Positions 23,551 through 34,300 of a stretch of 64,000 nt of DNA are shown in pieces. Origin of the DNA: Spongilla lacustris (taxonomy: Eukaryota; Porifera; Demospongiae; Spongillida; Spongillidae); assembly GCA_949361645.1 (NCBI GenBank), contig OX442417.1, positions 16,897,427 to 16,961,426 of the forward strand, written 5' to 3'. Position 1 is the stretch's first letter. Each line of letters opens with the position of its first letter. Under the pieces are notes generated by a model. The model was not told where the DNA came from and made no database searches. It saw only the letters and a program-made list of their open reading frames with translations. The position numbers and the translations under genes were made by a program.

Positions 23551-26500
23551 ATGATGATTCAGATGGTTCTTGTCTTATCCGTTCTTGGGAGCTACGTGGT
23601 TGTTATGTCCGATGAGGTCAGCCTCACCGCTACCATTCCACCTGGCTATGCTCTACAGGACTACCTCTGCAGCGGACCGCTCAAGTCCGATACGACTGTT
23701 GTGTTGGACGATGGAGAGCATCGCATATCTTCAGGACCGCTCTGCAACATTTCCAGTGAAGGCAACATTGCGATAACGGGGTCTTCAAACACCACAGTTC
23801 GTTGTGAGGGAGAAGGGAGAGTGTTAATATTCAGTTCAGTACAAAAGTTGACTTTGGAGAGAATGACATTCATTAGCTGTCATATAGAACTGGTATCGAT
23901 CGAAAATACTGTTCTGACTAACTGCACATTTCAGGACGCTCTTGGTGGTGGTGCTGTGAGGTTGTATGGATCAACAGGCGATGTTAGCATCTCATACTGC
24001 ACATTTCAGAACAATGGTGTTGGTGCTGTGATGTTGGATGGATCAACAGGCAATGTTAGCATCACATACTGCACATTTCAGAACAACGGTGCTGCTGCAG
24101 TTGTTGGTGCTGTGATGTTGGATGGATCAACATGCAATGTTAGCATCACATACTGCACATTTCAGAACAACGGTGCTACTTTTGGTGGTGCTGTGATGTT
24201 GCATGGATCAACAGGCAATGTTAGCATCACATACTGCACATTTCAGAACAATGGTGAAGGTGGTGGTGCTGTGTGGTTGTTAGAATCAACATGCAATGTT
24301 AGCATCACATTCTGCACATTTCAGAACTACATTGCTTTTTATGGTGGTGGTGGTGCTGTGGTGTTTGAGGCATCAACAGGCGATGTTAGCATCACACACT
24401 GCACATTTCAGAACAACATTGCTTTTTATGGTGGTGATGGTGGTGCTGTGATGTTGTATGAATCAACAGGCGATGTTAGCATCACATACTGCACATTTAA
24501 GAACAGTGGTGGTGCTGTGATGTTTGAGGCATCAACAGGCGATGTTAGCATCACATACTGCACATTTAAGAACAACGGGGGTGGTGCTGTGATGTTTGAG
24601 GCATCAACAGGCGGTGTTAGCATCACATACTGCACATTTCAGAACAACAGTGCTACTTTTGGTGGTGGTGGGGCTGTGATATTGTCTGATTCACAAGGCA
24701 ATGTTAACATCACATACTGCACATTTCAGAACAACAGTGCTGGTAGTGCTGGTGCTGTGAGGTTGCTTGAATCAACAGGCGATGTTAGCATCACATACTG
24801 CACATTTCAGAACAACAGTGCTACTTTTGGTGGTGCTGTGTGCTTGGGTGGATCAACAGGCAATGTTAGCATCACATACTGCACATTTCAGAACAACAGT
24901 GCTAAATATGGTGGTGCTGTGTGGTTGGGTGGATCAACAGGCAATGTTAGCATCACATACTGCACATTTCAGAACAACAGTGCTAAATATGGTGGTGCTG
25001 TGTGCTTGGGTGTATCAATTTCAGGCAAAAGAGTAGCTATCTTCTATGCAATAAATTCAACATTTATTAACAACACTGCAGTCACTGGAGCAGCAGTCTA
25101 TGCTAAATATGGCATCAATTCCTATGGTGAGCCACTAGGCCACCTCCTTCTCCAGGATGTGGTTATTAAAGATAACCACTGCTCGGGGGGAGGGGCCATT
25201 TACTTTGAAGGAATGAAGGTGGACATCTTTGGAAACACCCTCACAGGGAGTCAGTTCTCATCTAACTCTGCCCAAGGGGCCATTCAAGGACAATATGGTT
25301 TACTGCAGCTGCATGGTAATATCACATTCACAGAGAACAGAGGAGTGAATGGAGGGGCCATAAGTCTGTCTAACAATGTCCAACTGTACTTCTATGAGGG
25401 GTGTAGAGTGGAATTTTCCAGAAATGTAGCAACTGTATCAGGTGGTGCTATCTACAATGATGGGGAAAAGTACCAGGTTTTGGAAGGTTCCAAATGCACT
25501 ATAGCCTTCTTATATAATGACCCAGTAGACTTACCTCAACCCAAAACATTCTCCATCACTTTTATCAATAACCATGCATGGCAAAGTGGTGATGCTGTAT
25601 ATGCCACACCCATTTATAACTGTAATAATTATTGCTATTACAATGATTATCTTCAATGCAATTATGGTCCTAACCTGACCAGTTATTTCACCATTACATC
25701 ATTACCAGGAGACAGCAGTGACATCCAGATAGTCACCTCTCCAACAGATGTGCACTTGTGTGGCTGCAGTGGCCCTAAGCTGTGCTATGTCACAAGTCAG
25801 TACCAAGGAAAGGTTACCACATATCCTGGTGGGACTGTGAGACTTAATGTTACCTCAGTGGGTGCTGGAAACACCCTATCACCCAGTGTAGTTTATACAC
25901 AAATAGATACCAGCAGTAATACATCTCAAAACATAACACTTGGACCACGGCAGGAGGGTCAGTGGATACGAACAGTATGTGGTACCATAGAGTACCAAAT
26001 CTATGGACCAGAAATGGCTTCAGCTAAACTGCTTCTGTTCAATGATCCAAATAACTCACCAGCTGTCATTGAGGTGGAGCTGTTACCATGTGAGCCAGGG
26101 TTCATACTGTTGTCAGATTTCTCTACTGGTGTGATAAAGTGTGACTGTTCACTGTTCTTCACATCACGTGGAGTGGTCTGTGATACATCAGATGGTACTG
26201 TGACTAGAAATGATAAAAATTACTGGATTGGTGTATACAATAACACTCTTCCAGCACTGGTTTCAACCTGTCCTTTGGACTACTGCAAACCTGCCATAAA
26301 TAAGCTGTCTCTAAATAGGTCTGGGGACTTGTGCAATGGAGGGCGTACTGGCATTCTTTGTGGTCATTGCCATAGTAACCATAGTGTGATCTTTGGTTCT
26401 TCCAAGTGCCAGGTGTGCACAGATATGTGGTTGATCACACTTGTGATGTTTGCAGTGCTGGGTGTCTTACTGGTGGCAGCACTGTTCTTTCTCAATCTCA

Positions 26501-27717
26501 CTGTAACACAAGGCACACTCTATGGGCTCATCTTCTATGCCAACATTATTCAAGTCAATCATTCAATATTCTTCAGCCAATCCATTTTAAACCCTATGAA
26601 GGTGATTGTGTCCTTTGTGAACCTTGACCTTGGGCTCCCTCTGTGTTTCTATGATGGTATGGATGATGCTGACAAGGTTGGTCTTCAGTTTGTGTTCCCA
26701 GCCTACCTCCTCATTCTCACCATAACAGTCATTGTGCTCTGCCACTACTGTCTTCAGCGATCTCCACTCTCCTCCACTAGTTCCTGTTGGCATAGATTTC
26801 CCATCATAATATTAGAAAGAGCAGTTGGTGTCCTATCTACTCTCATCTACTTGTCATATTCCAAATTGTTGAGAACTGTCATTGATGTTCTCACATATTC
26901 CACAGTCCACCTTCCCACTGGTGACATGTATGTTTGGTTCTATGATGGAAATATGAAGTACCTTCATGGGAAGCACACTATTTTGTTTGTGGTTGCCATG
27001 GGGACATGTACCCTGTTCCTCCTCCCCTACACCTTTGCCCTCACGTTCATTCCAATCATTGAACGCTACAGTGAACACAACAGACTGTTCAACTATCTTC
27101 ACAAGAAGGCCAATCAGATCAAACCAATGAATGATGCCCACTATGCCCCCTATAAGGGGGAGTGGCGATGGTGGCTGGGAGCAAGGCTTTGGCTTCTGGT
27201 TGTGATGTACAGTTTAAATCCAGTGTACAGTTCTGACAAGCCATCTCTGCTCCTGTCTATCCAGGCTACTGTGGTGATCTTGTTTGGCTTAACACAAGCA
27301 GGAATAAAGCCATTTGGACAGCCACATGAACAGACAGATAGGTGCACTATCTTCAGCAACCAATTGTACAATTGTCTTGACCTGTTTTACTTCATCAACT
27401 ATTTTGTACTAGCTCTGTCAATGTCTTACATTCTAGACCACAGTTCAGACCAAGCACAGATGACTGTAGTATCTGTAGGTGTTTTGGTGGGTCTCTATGT
27501 AGTGGTGTTGATGGTGACTGTCTTGTACCATCTCATTGTGGTCATCCTCAAGGCTTGCAAGATGTATGACAGAGCCAGAGAGAAGATAAATGGATTATTT
27601 GAAAGGAAATATGAATTAATGGTTCCTATAGAGCTGGATGACCCCACCACCAATACTGTCAGCACCACCACTGTGACAGTCAACTATGGTCTGAGGGAAC
27701 CACTGTGTGAAGATTAA
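23551..27717 (+). CDS. Secreted beta-helix ectodomain fused to multi-pass membrane region
   Basis: Single uninterrupted frame of about 1,388 residues; the ATG at 23,551 is preferred over the GTG three bases upstream. Residues 1-20 form a signal peptide. From about residue 125 to 490 there are about 15 near-identical 22-30 residue coils with the core STGNVSITYCTFQNN and a GGAV turn. This is the right-handed parallel beta-helix pattern also seen in proteins labelled 'Pmp-like'. More divergent coils continue to about residue 640. A Cys-rich juxtamembrane region (CNGGRTGILCGHCHSNHS) precedes the first membrane helix at about residue 960 (LITLVMFAVLGVLLVAALFF). Several more hydrophobic helices follow, then a ~60-residue cytoplasmic tail. 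No introns in 4.2 kb. Many NxS/T sites suggest a glycosylated surface protein. Ligand and function are unknown; a receptor or adhesion role is inference. Confidence 0.88.
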   Translation: MMIQMVLVLSVLGSYVVVMSDEVSLTATIPPGYALQDYLCSGPLKSDTTVVLDDGEHRISSGPLCNISSEGNIAITGSSNTTVRCEGEGRVLIFSSVQKLTLERMTFISCHIELVSIENTVLTNCTFQDALGGGAVRLYGSTGDVSISYCTFQNNGVGAVMLDGSTGNVSITYCTFQNNGAAAVVGAVMLDGSTCNVSITYCTFQNNGATFGGAVMLHGSTGNVSITYCTFQNNGEGGGAVWLLESTCNVSITFCTFQNYIAFYGGGGAVVFEASTGDVSITHCTFQNNIAFYGGDGGAVMLYESTGDVSITYCTFKNSGGAVMFEASTGDVSITYCTFKNNGGGAVMFEASTGGVSITYCTFQNNSATFGGGGAVILSDSQGNVNITYCTFQNNSAGSAGAVRLLESTGDVSITYCTFQNNSATFGGAVCLGGSTGNVSITYCTFQNNSAKYGGAVWLGGSTGNVSITYCTFQNNSAKYGGAVCLGVSISGKRVAIFYAINSTFINNTAVTGAAVYAKYGINSYGEPLGHLLLQDVVIKDNHCSGGGAIYFEGMKVDIFGNTLTGSQFSSNSAQGAIQGQYGLLQLHGNITFTENRGVNGGAISLSNNVQLYFYEGCRVEFSRNVATVSGGAIYNDGEKYQVLEGSKCTIAFLYNDPVDLPQPKTFSITFINNHAWQSGDAVYATPIYNCNNYCYYNDYLQCNYGPNLTSYFTITSLPGDSSDIQIVTSPTDVHLCGCSGPKLCYVTSQYQGKVTTYPGGTVRLNVTSVGAGNTLSPSVVYTQIDTSSNTSQNITLGPRQEGQWIRTVCGTIEYQIYGPEMASAKLLLFNDPNNSPAVIEVELLPCEPGFILLSDFSTGVIKCDCSLFFTSRGVVCDTSDGTVTRNDKNYWIGVYNNTLPALVSTCPLDYCKPAINKLSLNRSGDLCNGGRTGILCGHCHSNHSVIFGSSKCQVCTDMWLITLVMFAVLGVLLVAALFFLNLTVTQGTLYGLIFYANIIQVNHSIFFSQSILNPMKVIVSFVNLDLGLPLCFYDGMDDADKVGLQFVFPAYLLILTITVIVLCHYCLQRSPLSSTSSCWHRFPIIILERAVGVLSTLIYLSYSKLLRTVIDVLTYSTVHLPTGDMYVWFYDGNMKYLHGKHTILFVVAMGTCTLFLLPYTFALTFIPIIERYSEHNRLFNYLHKKANQIKPMNDAHYAPYKGEWRWWLGARLWLLVVMYSLNPVYSSDKPSLLLSIQATVVILFGLTQAGIKPFGQPHEQTDRCTIFSNQLYNCLDLFYFINYFVLALSMSYILDHSSDQAQMTVVSVGVLVGLYVVVLMVTVLYHLIVVILKACKMYDRAREKINGLFERKYELMVPIELDDPTTNTVSTTTVTVNYGLREPLCED

Positions 27718-28010
27718 AGAACATGCCATGTAGAGTGTTCAGACATTAAATGTTGAAAATTTTTAGCACTAGCTAGCATAGAGAATTAAATGCTTCATTT
27801 GTATTTTTTTTAATATCAAGAGTTTGATCTATGGCTACAAAAGTATCTTACCCCCAAAGTAACATGTGTTAACAGCCAAGGGGATGCACACATAACATAT
27901 AGTTTTGCTTCACACATCTTCCAGAGGTGCAGGTCGATGAAGTGGAGAAGTGGCTGGAAAGACGACAAATGCAGCAGATGTGCCTCATCCCCAGTCCTTA
28001 ATCAATATTT
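27718..28010. repeat. 3' flank duplicated with 16.5-17.9 kb
   Basis: 27,718-27,915 matches 16,491-16,694, and 27,918-28,010 matches 17,858-17,945. The 1.16 kb between them at the other locus is the retroelement insertion. Confidence 0.8.
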
Positions 28011-28604
28011 TAGCTGTAAAGGAATTAATCTGATTGTGACAACTCACTTTCAGCAGGACATGACAATATAAAGTCTCTTAGCTTATATTTGTTTCATCTA
28101 AGTTTATATCACCCACGTTAGCTTTCCAGTGGGACCCCTGGCTATATCACAACCACCACTGCAATGCCACACTTGGTTCAAGGTACACCTCCTACATGTA
28201 CACATGAAGGAGGTGCAGATGAGATTATATATTGATCTCTGCCCAGGGCTACAGCATTGTGCTGATGTTTTGAAAAGCCACCCAAAGGATTCATTTCCTG
28301 TGGGCGTGGACCTGCTAAGAGGAATGTACTGGCTTACCTTGGCCTGGTGATCTGCTGGTGCTTGTCACTATGACATCAGTGAATTAAAGATTATAATGTG
28401 CTAATTAACACAGGTCCAGTGGAGCATATGGGAGGCCCTGAATGTTTGAAACATGTCGTAAGATAAATGAAATGATTAATTGATTGCTATAATTATGATT
28501 AACAGAATTCACCATGTAATTTAACTTCAAGACATGAGTGAGGAGGTATACAATACACAGAATACATGTACGTGTGCACATATTAGTAGGGGGAGGGGCA
28601 GAGC

Positions 28605-29450
28605 TCTGACATCACTGTACAAGCTGAAATCATTGTACATGTATGTAACTTTCTGAACAAGGGAGCCTGATTGGAGATACTATAAACACAATATTCCTAT
28701 ATCTTTAGCACTGCATATGTTGCCAAATATTGTGACCTGTTTGTATCAAAGAAGGCCATTGTGACGGGGGTGGGAGGGGCCATTCACAGCATGCTGCATG
28801 GCCGAGTTTGAGCAGACCAGGAGTGTGGAAGACAAGAGGAGGATTGGGTCGGACATGACCACCCCTAACATGGGCCACCTGGTATGAGGTGCTCTGTGCA
28901 CTGCTGTGGCTCAGGTACATCATCTTTTTGGCAAGAAGGTAAGCTGTCCTCCTCCTTGGGCCACCATGCTCTCTTCCATATCAAAACCCATCTGCATGTT
29001 CAACCATGTTGCAGAAAAAGCTGATGAGTTGCCCTTCCAGAAGGGAGACATCTTGATATTGAAGGGGCATATCAATCAAGAGTGGTACATCTGTATGAAA
29101 GGAGACCAGACTGGCATCGTGCCTGCAAACTTTGTCCGGCTAATTGATCAGACCTAATGACTGTTGATCTGTTCTTTCTTTATTGTGTGTGCTGTGTTGT
29201 TGCCATAGAAATAGAAGTTGTGATGTTGTCGTAACTAAAAGAAGAATTATGTGGTCATGTGACTAATGAGGTGGTCATGTGATGCATGTGACTAAGGAGG
29301 TGATCATGTGATGCATGTGACTAAGGTCATGTGACTAATGAGGTGGTCATGTGATGCATGTGACTAAACGTGCAAGGTTATATGACTACAGAGGTGTGGC
29401 ATGTGTCTCGGTCACTTTATTAAAGGAAGGGAGGAGGTGGGGCTTGGAAG
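28605..29450 (+). pseudogene. RUN/SH3 remnant, copy 3
   Basis: 28,605-28,735 matches the segment before copy 2 (12,838-12,960). A RUN 5' exon fragment (28,738-28,915, interrupted) then jumps to its exon end (TCATCTTTTTGGCAAGAAGG) and into a truncated intron fused to the SH3 exon (28,995-29,157, intact to the stop). The 3' flank carries three to four copies of GGTCATGTGATGCATGTGAC. Confidence 0.78.
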
Positions 29451-30600
29451 AAGTTCCAATCATTGATATCTGAAGTGCACTGCCTTCCCTGTACACTTGT
29501 GCTTCTGTAGAGAGTCAATAACGTCCAGTGCTGGAGGTCTCTGCTTCTTTCCTTCCCTAGTCACGAGGCCTCTATGGAGGTGTGGGAGCAGATATGAAGA
29601 GCTCTGTCATGCAGTACTACAGTACTGTTGCTTAAAATATCTGGAGCTTTTATCTATCTGTTCTACACTGTACTAGATAATGATAACGTATCATTTCAGT
29701 TATGTGTCCATTAATTTTCCCACACAAGGAAGGGTCACCTTATTGTAGCATATCAACGGAATTCTTTTACACTGTTAGCACCTTTCTCAGTACCTGTACG
29801 CTACCCTCCCCCATGACATTTCACCATTATTTGGCATCAGCTGTGTGCGCCACTGCATGCCATTGACTAGATCACAATAGAACACTTACAGGAGCCCTGC
29901 AGTGTACTACCTATAGCTAACCTATGTAGAGGTGGTGAGCCCACCCCACATCAGGGGGGAAATGCATGCCTCACTGAAGTGAGGTAAAGGACAATGTACA
30001 TACGTACTGCTCTGCTAACACCACACAACATGAAGGCAATTCTTTGTCAGCTTCCATATAACACTTGGTTCCATCATAGATATTAGTACTATGGTTCCAT
30101 ACGCTTCTTGTCTCATGCAGCGGCAAGGTAATAAACCTATATTTACTCCTCCTCCTCCATTCCAATCTAACAGCCATTCCAAGAGAAGCCGAGTACCGTA
30201 TGATGAAATGTGAAGGACTGATGATTTTAAAAGTGCTAATGGAAAACCTTCGGTAGGTTACCCTGACTCCTTAGCTCAGTTAGCTGGTTTGGATGTCCGG
30301 CCATGTCTACCTCTTTCCTCCCACTCCCCTTCTCCTGCAGGAACAGCGGGAGTTACATCAGCCTCGTGCCTATTTATGTTTTGTCCTACCACTTTAACCG
30401 TTTTTATTCAACAACAAAAACACAGCACTGATTAGTAAATAGTGACACGCGTTCAGTACACATTTGCTATAGCTGACAGCATCAAAGGCGCCACTAAGAG
30501 TATAAAGCCCCACGGGCGCGGGATGTCTGTTGCCCGTGCACTTCCGCTCAGCTCCGTTCCTTGAACAACTATGAAATAATGTGAGCCCTCGCCGCTCAGT
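29451..30600. other. No gene recognised
   Basis: 29,451-29,600 resembles the reverse complement of 17,940-18,000 and then 18,500-18,560. The rest is unassigned. The minus frame 30,177-29,971 shows no domain. A plus-strand TATAAAGCCCC at 30,500 is a possible promoter with no clear gene after it. Confidence 0.45.
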
Positions 30601-30619
30601 TATAAAGCGTGCTTCTCAC

Positions 30620-31007
30620 CTTTGTTGTTGCACGCGCAAGTTCCGTCCTCAAAGCACGATATCAGAGGTAGTAATGGCGCAGTCTCGTTAGTGGATCTCT
30701 TCCACCACCAACATGATGATATCCAGCAAATACATCCATAACCGCACACACAGGTGACCGCACAGCTAATCGACGGATAATATTTTGCGATGCTTTGCTC
30801 AGCAATGGTGGATTTGGTGATGTTGTCGCAGCCGCTTATTGCAGATATGCACTTGAAATAATCGGTAGTAATTCCTGCGTTGCAGTCAACGTCAAAATTT
30901 CCTGAGCTTTTGCCCGCCAGAATAGAGGAACAGGTGTCGTTGCAACCTCCGAGGGCTACACTCCCGCACAGCATTACTGCTACGCACAGCGGTAAGAAGT
31001 AGTACAT
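30620..31007 (-). CDS. First exon of a secreted cysteine-rich protein
   Basis: ATG at 31,007, then a clear signal peptide (YYFLPLCVAVMLCGSVALGG) and about 14 further cysteines, including TCVCGYGCICW. There is a short hydrophobic Trp-rich stretch around residue 95-100. The frame reaches a strong splice donor (CAACAAAG|GTGAGA) at 30,620, so the gene probably continues downstream, but I could not identify the next exon. No family recognised; defence peptide, matrix component and receptor ectodomain are all possible. Confidence 0.5.
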
Positions 31008-31039
31008 GGCCGGGTTACTGCCTTACTGGTACGATAGTC

Positions 31040-31127
31040 TCGTACCCAGACCCAATTGTACATAACGACCGGCTTGCAGTATCTGTAAGCTTACGTACGT
31101 TTTGGTCTGGGTACGAGACTACTGGTA
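31040..31127. mobile_element. TAGTCTCGTACCCAGAC hairpin MITE, short copy
   Basis: TAGTCTCGTACCCAGACCCA ... GGTCTGGGTACGAGACTA: perfect 18-bp arms around a ~50-bp centre. It lies just upstream of the cysteine-rich exon. Confidence 0.88.
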
Positions 31128-31284
31128 CGACTGAATAATAATACGGCACTATGCCCGGCGATCATTTATATATTCCTACTTTGGAATGCGTCAGCGGGTG
31201 CCACTTAAAAGTGCCGATAATATCATGGCCCTGTCGTAACTGCATGCGTTAAATCGTCACTTCATACACTAGCGTGCTAGCTAG

Positions 31285-31410
31285 GGCTAGTCTCGTACCC
31301 AGACCCTGATTCCCACAGCTGGCGGATGGATTACATCACCGCTGCTTTCCAATAGCGGTGATGTAATCCATCCCGCAGCTGTGGGAATCAGGGTCTGGGT
31401 ACGAGACTAA
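31285..31410. mobile_element. TAGTCTCGTACCCAGAC hairpin MITE, near-perfect palindrome
   Basis: Arms of about 58 bp (TAGTCTCGTACCCAGACCCT GATTCCCACAGCTG... and its complement) around a ~9-base loop TTTCCAATA. Same termini as the copy at 31,040. Confidence 0.92.
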
Positions 31411-32270
31411 GCGCGGCCAAGGTTATTAATCTCTGGCGCACAGATAGTATTCGCAGGGACTGGTAACGAAGTGGTGCATTCCAATACACCCACTGGTGGG
31501 AATACAAAATTCTAAGCATTGAATTTTTGTTCCGAAAACATTTTAGTTCTTTCGAGAGCAAGCTGCAGCGTGGGCGTGCTAATAACTCTTTAGAAGACTA
31601 CCGGTAGTCTTTTTAAAGTTATTTTTTTATCATTCAACAGCAAAGAACACCACGTTTGAAAGTCTAGCTGCTCCTCCAATCACGCTGTGACCAGCCTCGT
31701 CACTGCCGGAGCCATTATTTTTATCTCAGTACCCGTAAGCTAAACTTGTCCCATAATTAGTAGTGCATTGGTAGCGGGCGAACACGTCAATCCCGTTCCC
31801 AGTGCGAGTTAATAACTGTTTTTTACCTTGAATTATTATTCAATAATCAACATAGTACTGGATACACAGGGTACACTATATTTATTACATGCTACTTGTG
31901 GTGCCCAATACAGAGGCAGCACGCTGGCATTGCCATACTTGTCATGGCAGATGGGAGGGGGGGGGGGAGTACAGATGCACACAGAACACAGAGTACAGAA
32001 GATTGATTCAGAGTGGAGCGTCCTTAATTCAGTATACTGTGGGGATAGTGCACGTGGCTAGCGCAAGCTACAGTCAACTAGTCCATATATATGCTGGTCA
32101 CTAGTTGGGTCATGATCATGGCTGCTTGATATTACTACACAAATACTTCTTACAGTACTGAATCACTGGTGGTATCAGCATAGAAGAACACAGAACACAG
32201 CAGGGACACCTCAGAGCGCAGACATGCATGGATGGCTTGGAGACCTGGAGACCTGCTTGTGCCAAATCAT
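31411..32270. other. No gene recognised
   Basis: A short poly-G (31,958-31,968) and scattered short frames without domains. Confidence 0.5.
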
Positions 32271-32276
32271 CATTGC

Positions 32277-32668
32277 ACATGGTCCATACCACCATGGGGG
32301 GAGGGGCATATGGTCCATACCACCATGGGGGGAGGGGCATATGGTCCATACCACCATGGGGGGAGGGGCATATGGTCCATACCACCATGGGGGGAGGGGC
32401 ATATGGTCCATACCACCATGGGGGAGGGGCATATGGTCCATACCACCATGGGGGAGGGGCATATGGTCCATACCACCATGGGGGGAGGGGCATATGGTCC
32501 ATACCACCATGGGGGGAGGGGCATATGGTCCATACCACCATGGGGGGAGGGGCATATGGTCCATACCACCATGGGGGGAGGGGCATATGGTCCATACCAC
32601 CATGGGGGGAGGGGCATATGGTCCATACCACCATGGGGGGAGGGGCATATGGTCCATACCACCATGGG
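32277..32668. repeat. 31-bp minisatellite open in all frames
   Basis: About 12 copies of GGTCCATACCACCATGGGGG-GAGGGGCATAT (two copies 30 bp). Because 31 is not a multiple of 3 and the unit lacks stops on either strand, long His/Pro/Gly-rich frames appear in several frames; none is likely a gene. Confidence 0.95.
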
Positions 32669-32792
32669 GCTACCAATCCTCCCATCCCACCTGGTCATCA
32701 CCTCAAGAGAGTTCACCCCGATTTAAATGTTAGATTGACCATACGCCTACATGTTCCCATGGTAACATAATATGCTCATATAAACACAATGG

Positions 32793-33278
<486 letters not shown>

Positions 33279-33611
33279 GTGCAAGGATAGAATTGTAGTT
33301 ACTCTTATACCATGCTGGCAGAATTTAATTGCTTAAACCATGCAAGGTTTAACCAACATACTCTGCAGTGATAGAATGTTATAGGTCTCGCTGGTATGAA
33401 GGAAGGTGAGATGGAGAGGAGGATGGTGTGCCATCTGGTGGGTGAGATCTGCCCGATATCCTTACCTCCCTCTACTCATCCTATAGCTACAGTAAATATA
33501 ATTACTCTTCAGAAGATTGCGAATTTAATGCTTAGTACTTAGTAGTACTAACCATTAAATGGTTAGTACTTAGTAGTACTAAGTTACCACCATTTCAATC
33601 TATTTGCACAT

Positions 33612-33708
33612 ACCCCGTTTACACGACCCAATTTTTTCCGTGCCAGCTCGATACGGTACGGCTCGGCACGGTATGGTTTGGTTAAAATTTGACGTGTAAA
33701 CACTAATA
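33612..33708. mobile_element. Palindromic GTTTACACG MITE
   Basis: GTTTACACGACCCAATTTTT...CCGTGCC...GATACGGTACGGC...GGCACGG...AAAATTTGACGTGTAAAC: an almost full-length palindrome of about 95 bp. Confidence 0.82.
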
Positions 33709-34300
33709 CTAAGTATAACATTGTTTATGGACTGAACAATGGGTGGCTAAGTTAAATGTACATATACAATTTAGAAAACTGATCACTATGTAAATGATAT
33801 GCCAAGGTCATATAGTAGCATAGTTCAGTGGTCACATGGTATCATATTTGCAATGTGCACACAAAGCTATTATTTAATTGCCTTTGTTGCATTCTCATAA
33901 AAACTGAGAGTACTCTCTTTCCATGGTATATAAGATTAATAATGATGAAATGTCTGTTGCTATAGTGATTGTATCGTGAATGTTGAAAGCATCCATGCAG
34001 TTATGAATAAAACAACTAAATAAAAACATTCTCTATGAGAAAATTAGTGGTATATAGGATTTGAAGGCAATGGTGGTGTAAAAATACAGGGAAACAAGGG
34101 TTGAATGATAAGGAAAAATGACATTTAGCAACAAGCATGAACAATCAATGTATTGTCCTGCAATGTGTGCCGGGCTAAATATAGGTTTTTCCTTATTATA
34201 AATCCCTTGTTTCCCTGCTTTTTACACCACCATTGCCTTCAAATCCTATATATCACCAAATTTCTCATAAAGAATGTTTTTATCATCATAAGACTGAGGC
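33700..34300. repeat. Segmental repeat with inverted arms
   Basis: 33,710-34,300 matches 49,555-50,180. Within it, 34,020-34,090 (AACATTCTCTATGAGAAAAT...) is the reverse complement of 34,210-34,285, giving ~75-bp arms of a MITE-like hairpin. A further piece lies at 52,300-52,350. Confidence 0.78.

Noticed and set aside
30262..30340. tRNA-like string CCTTAGCTCAGTTAGCTGG
   Set aside because: It resembles a tRNA D-arm, but I could not place a 7-bp acceptor stem, an anticodon stem or a T-loop GGTTCGA around it.
32116..32770. Five long overlapping frames over the 31-bp array
   Set aside because: All are register shifts of one minisatellite; mutual overlap on both strands excludes a real gene.
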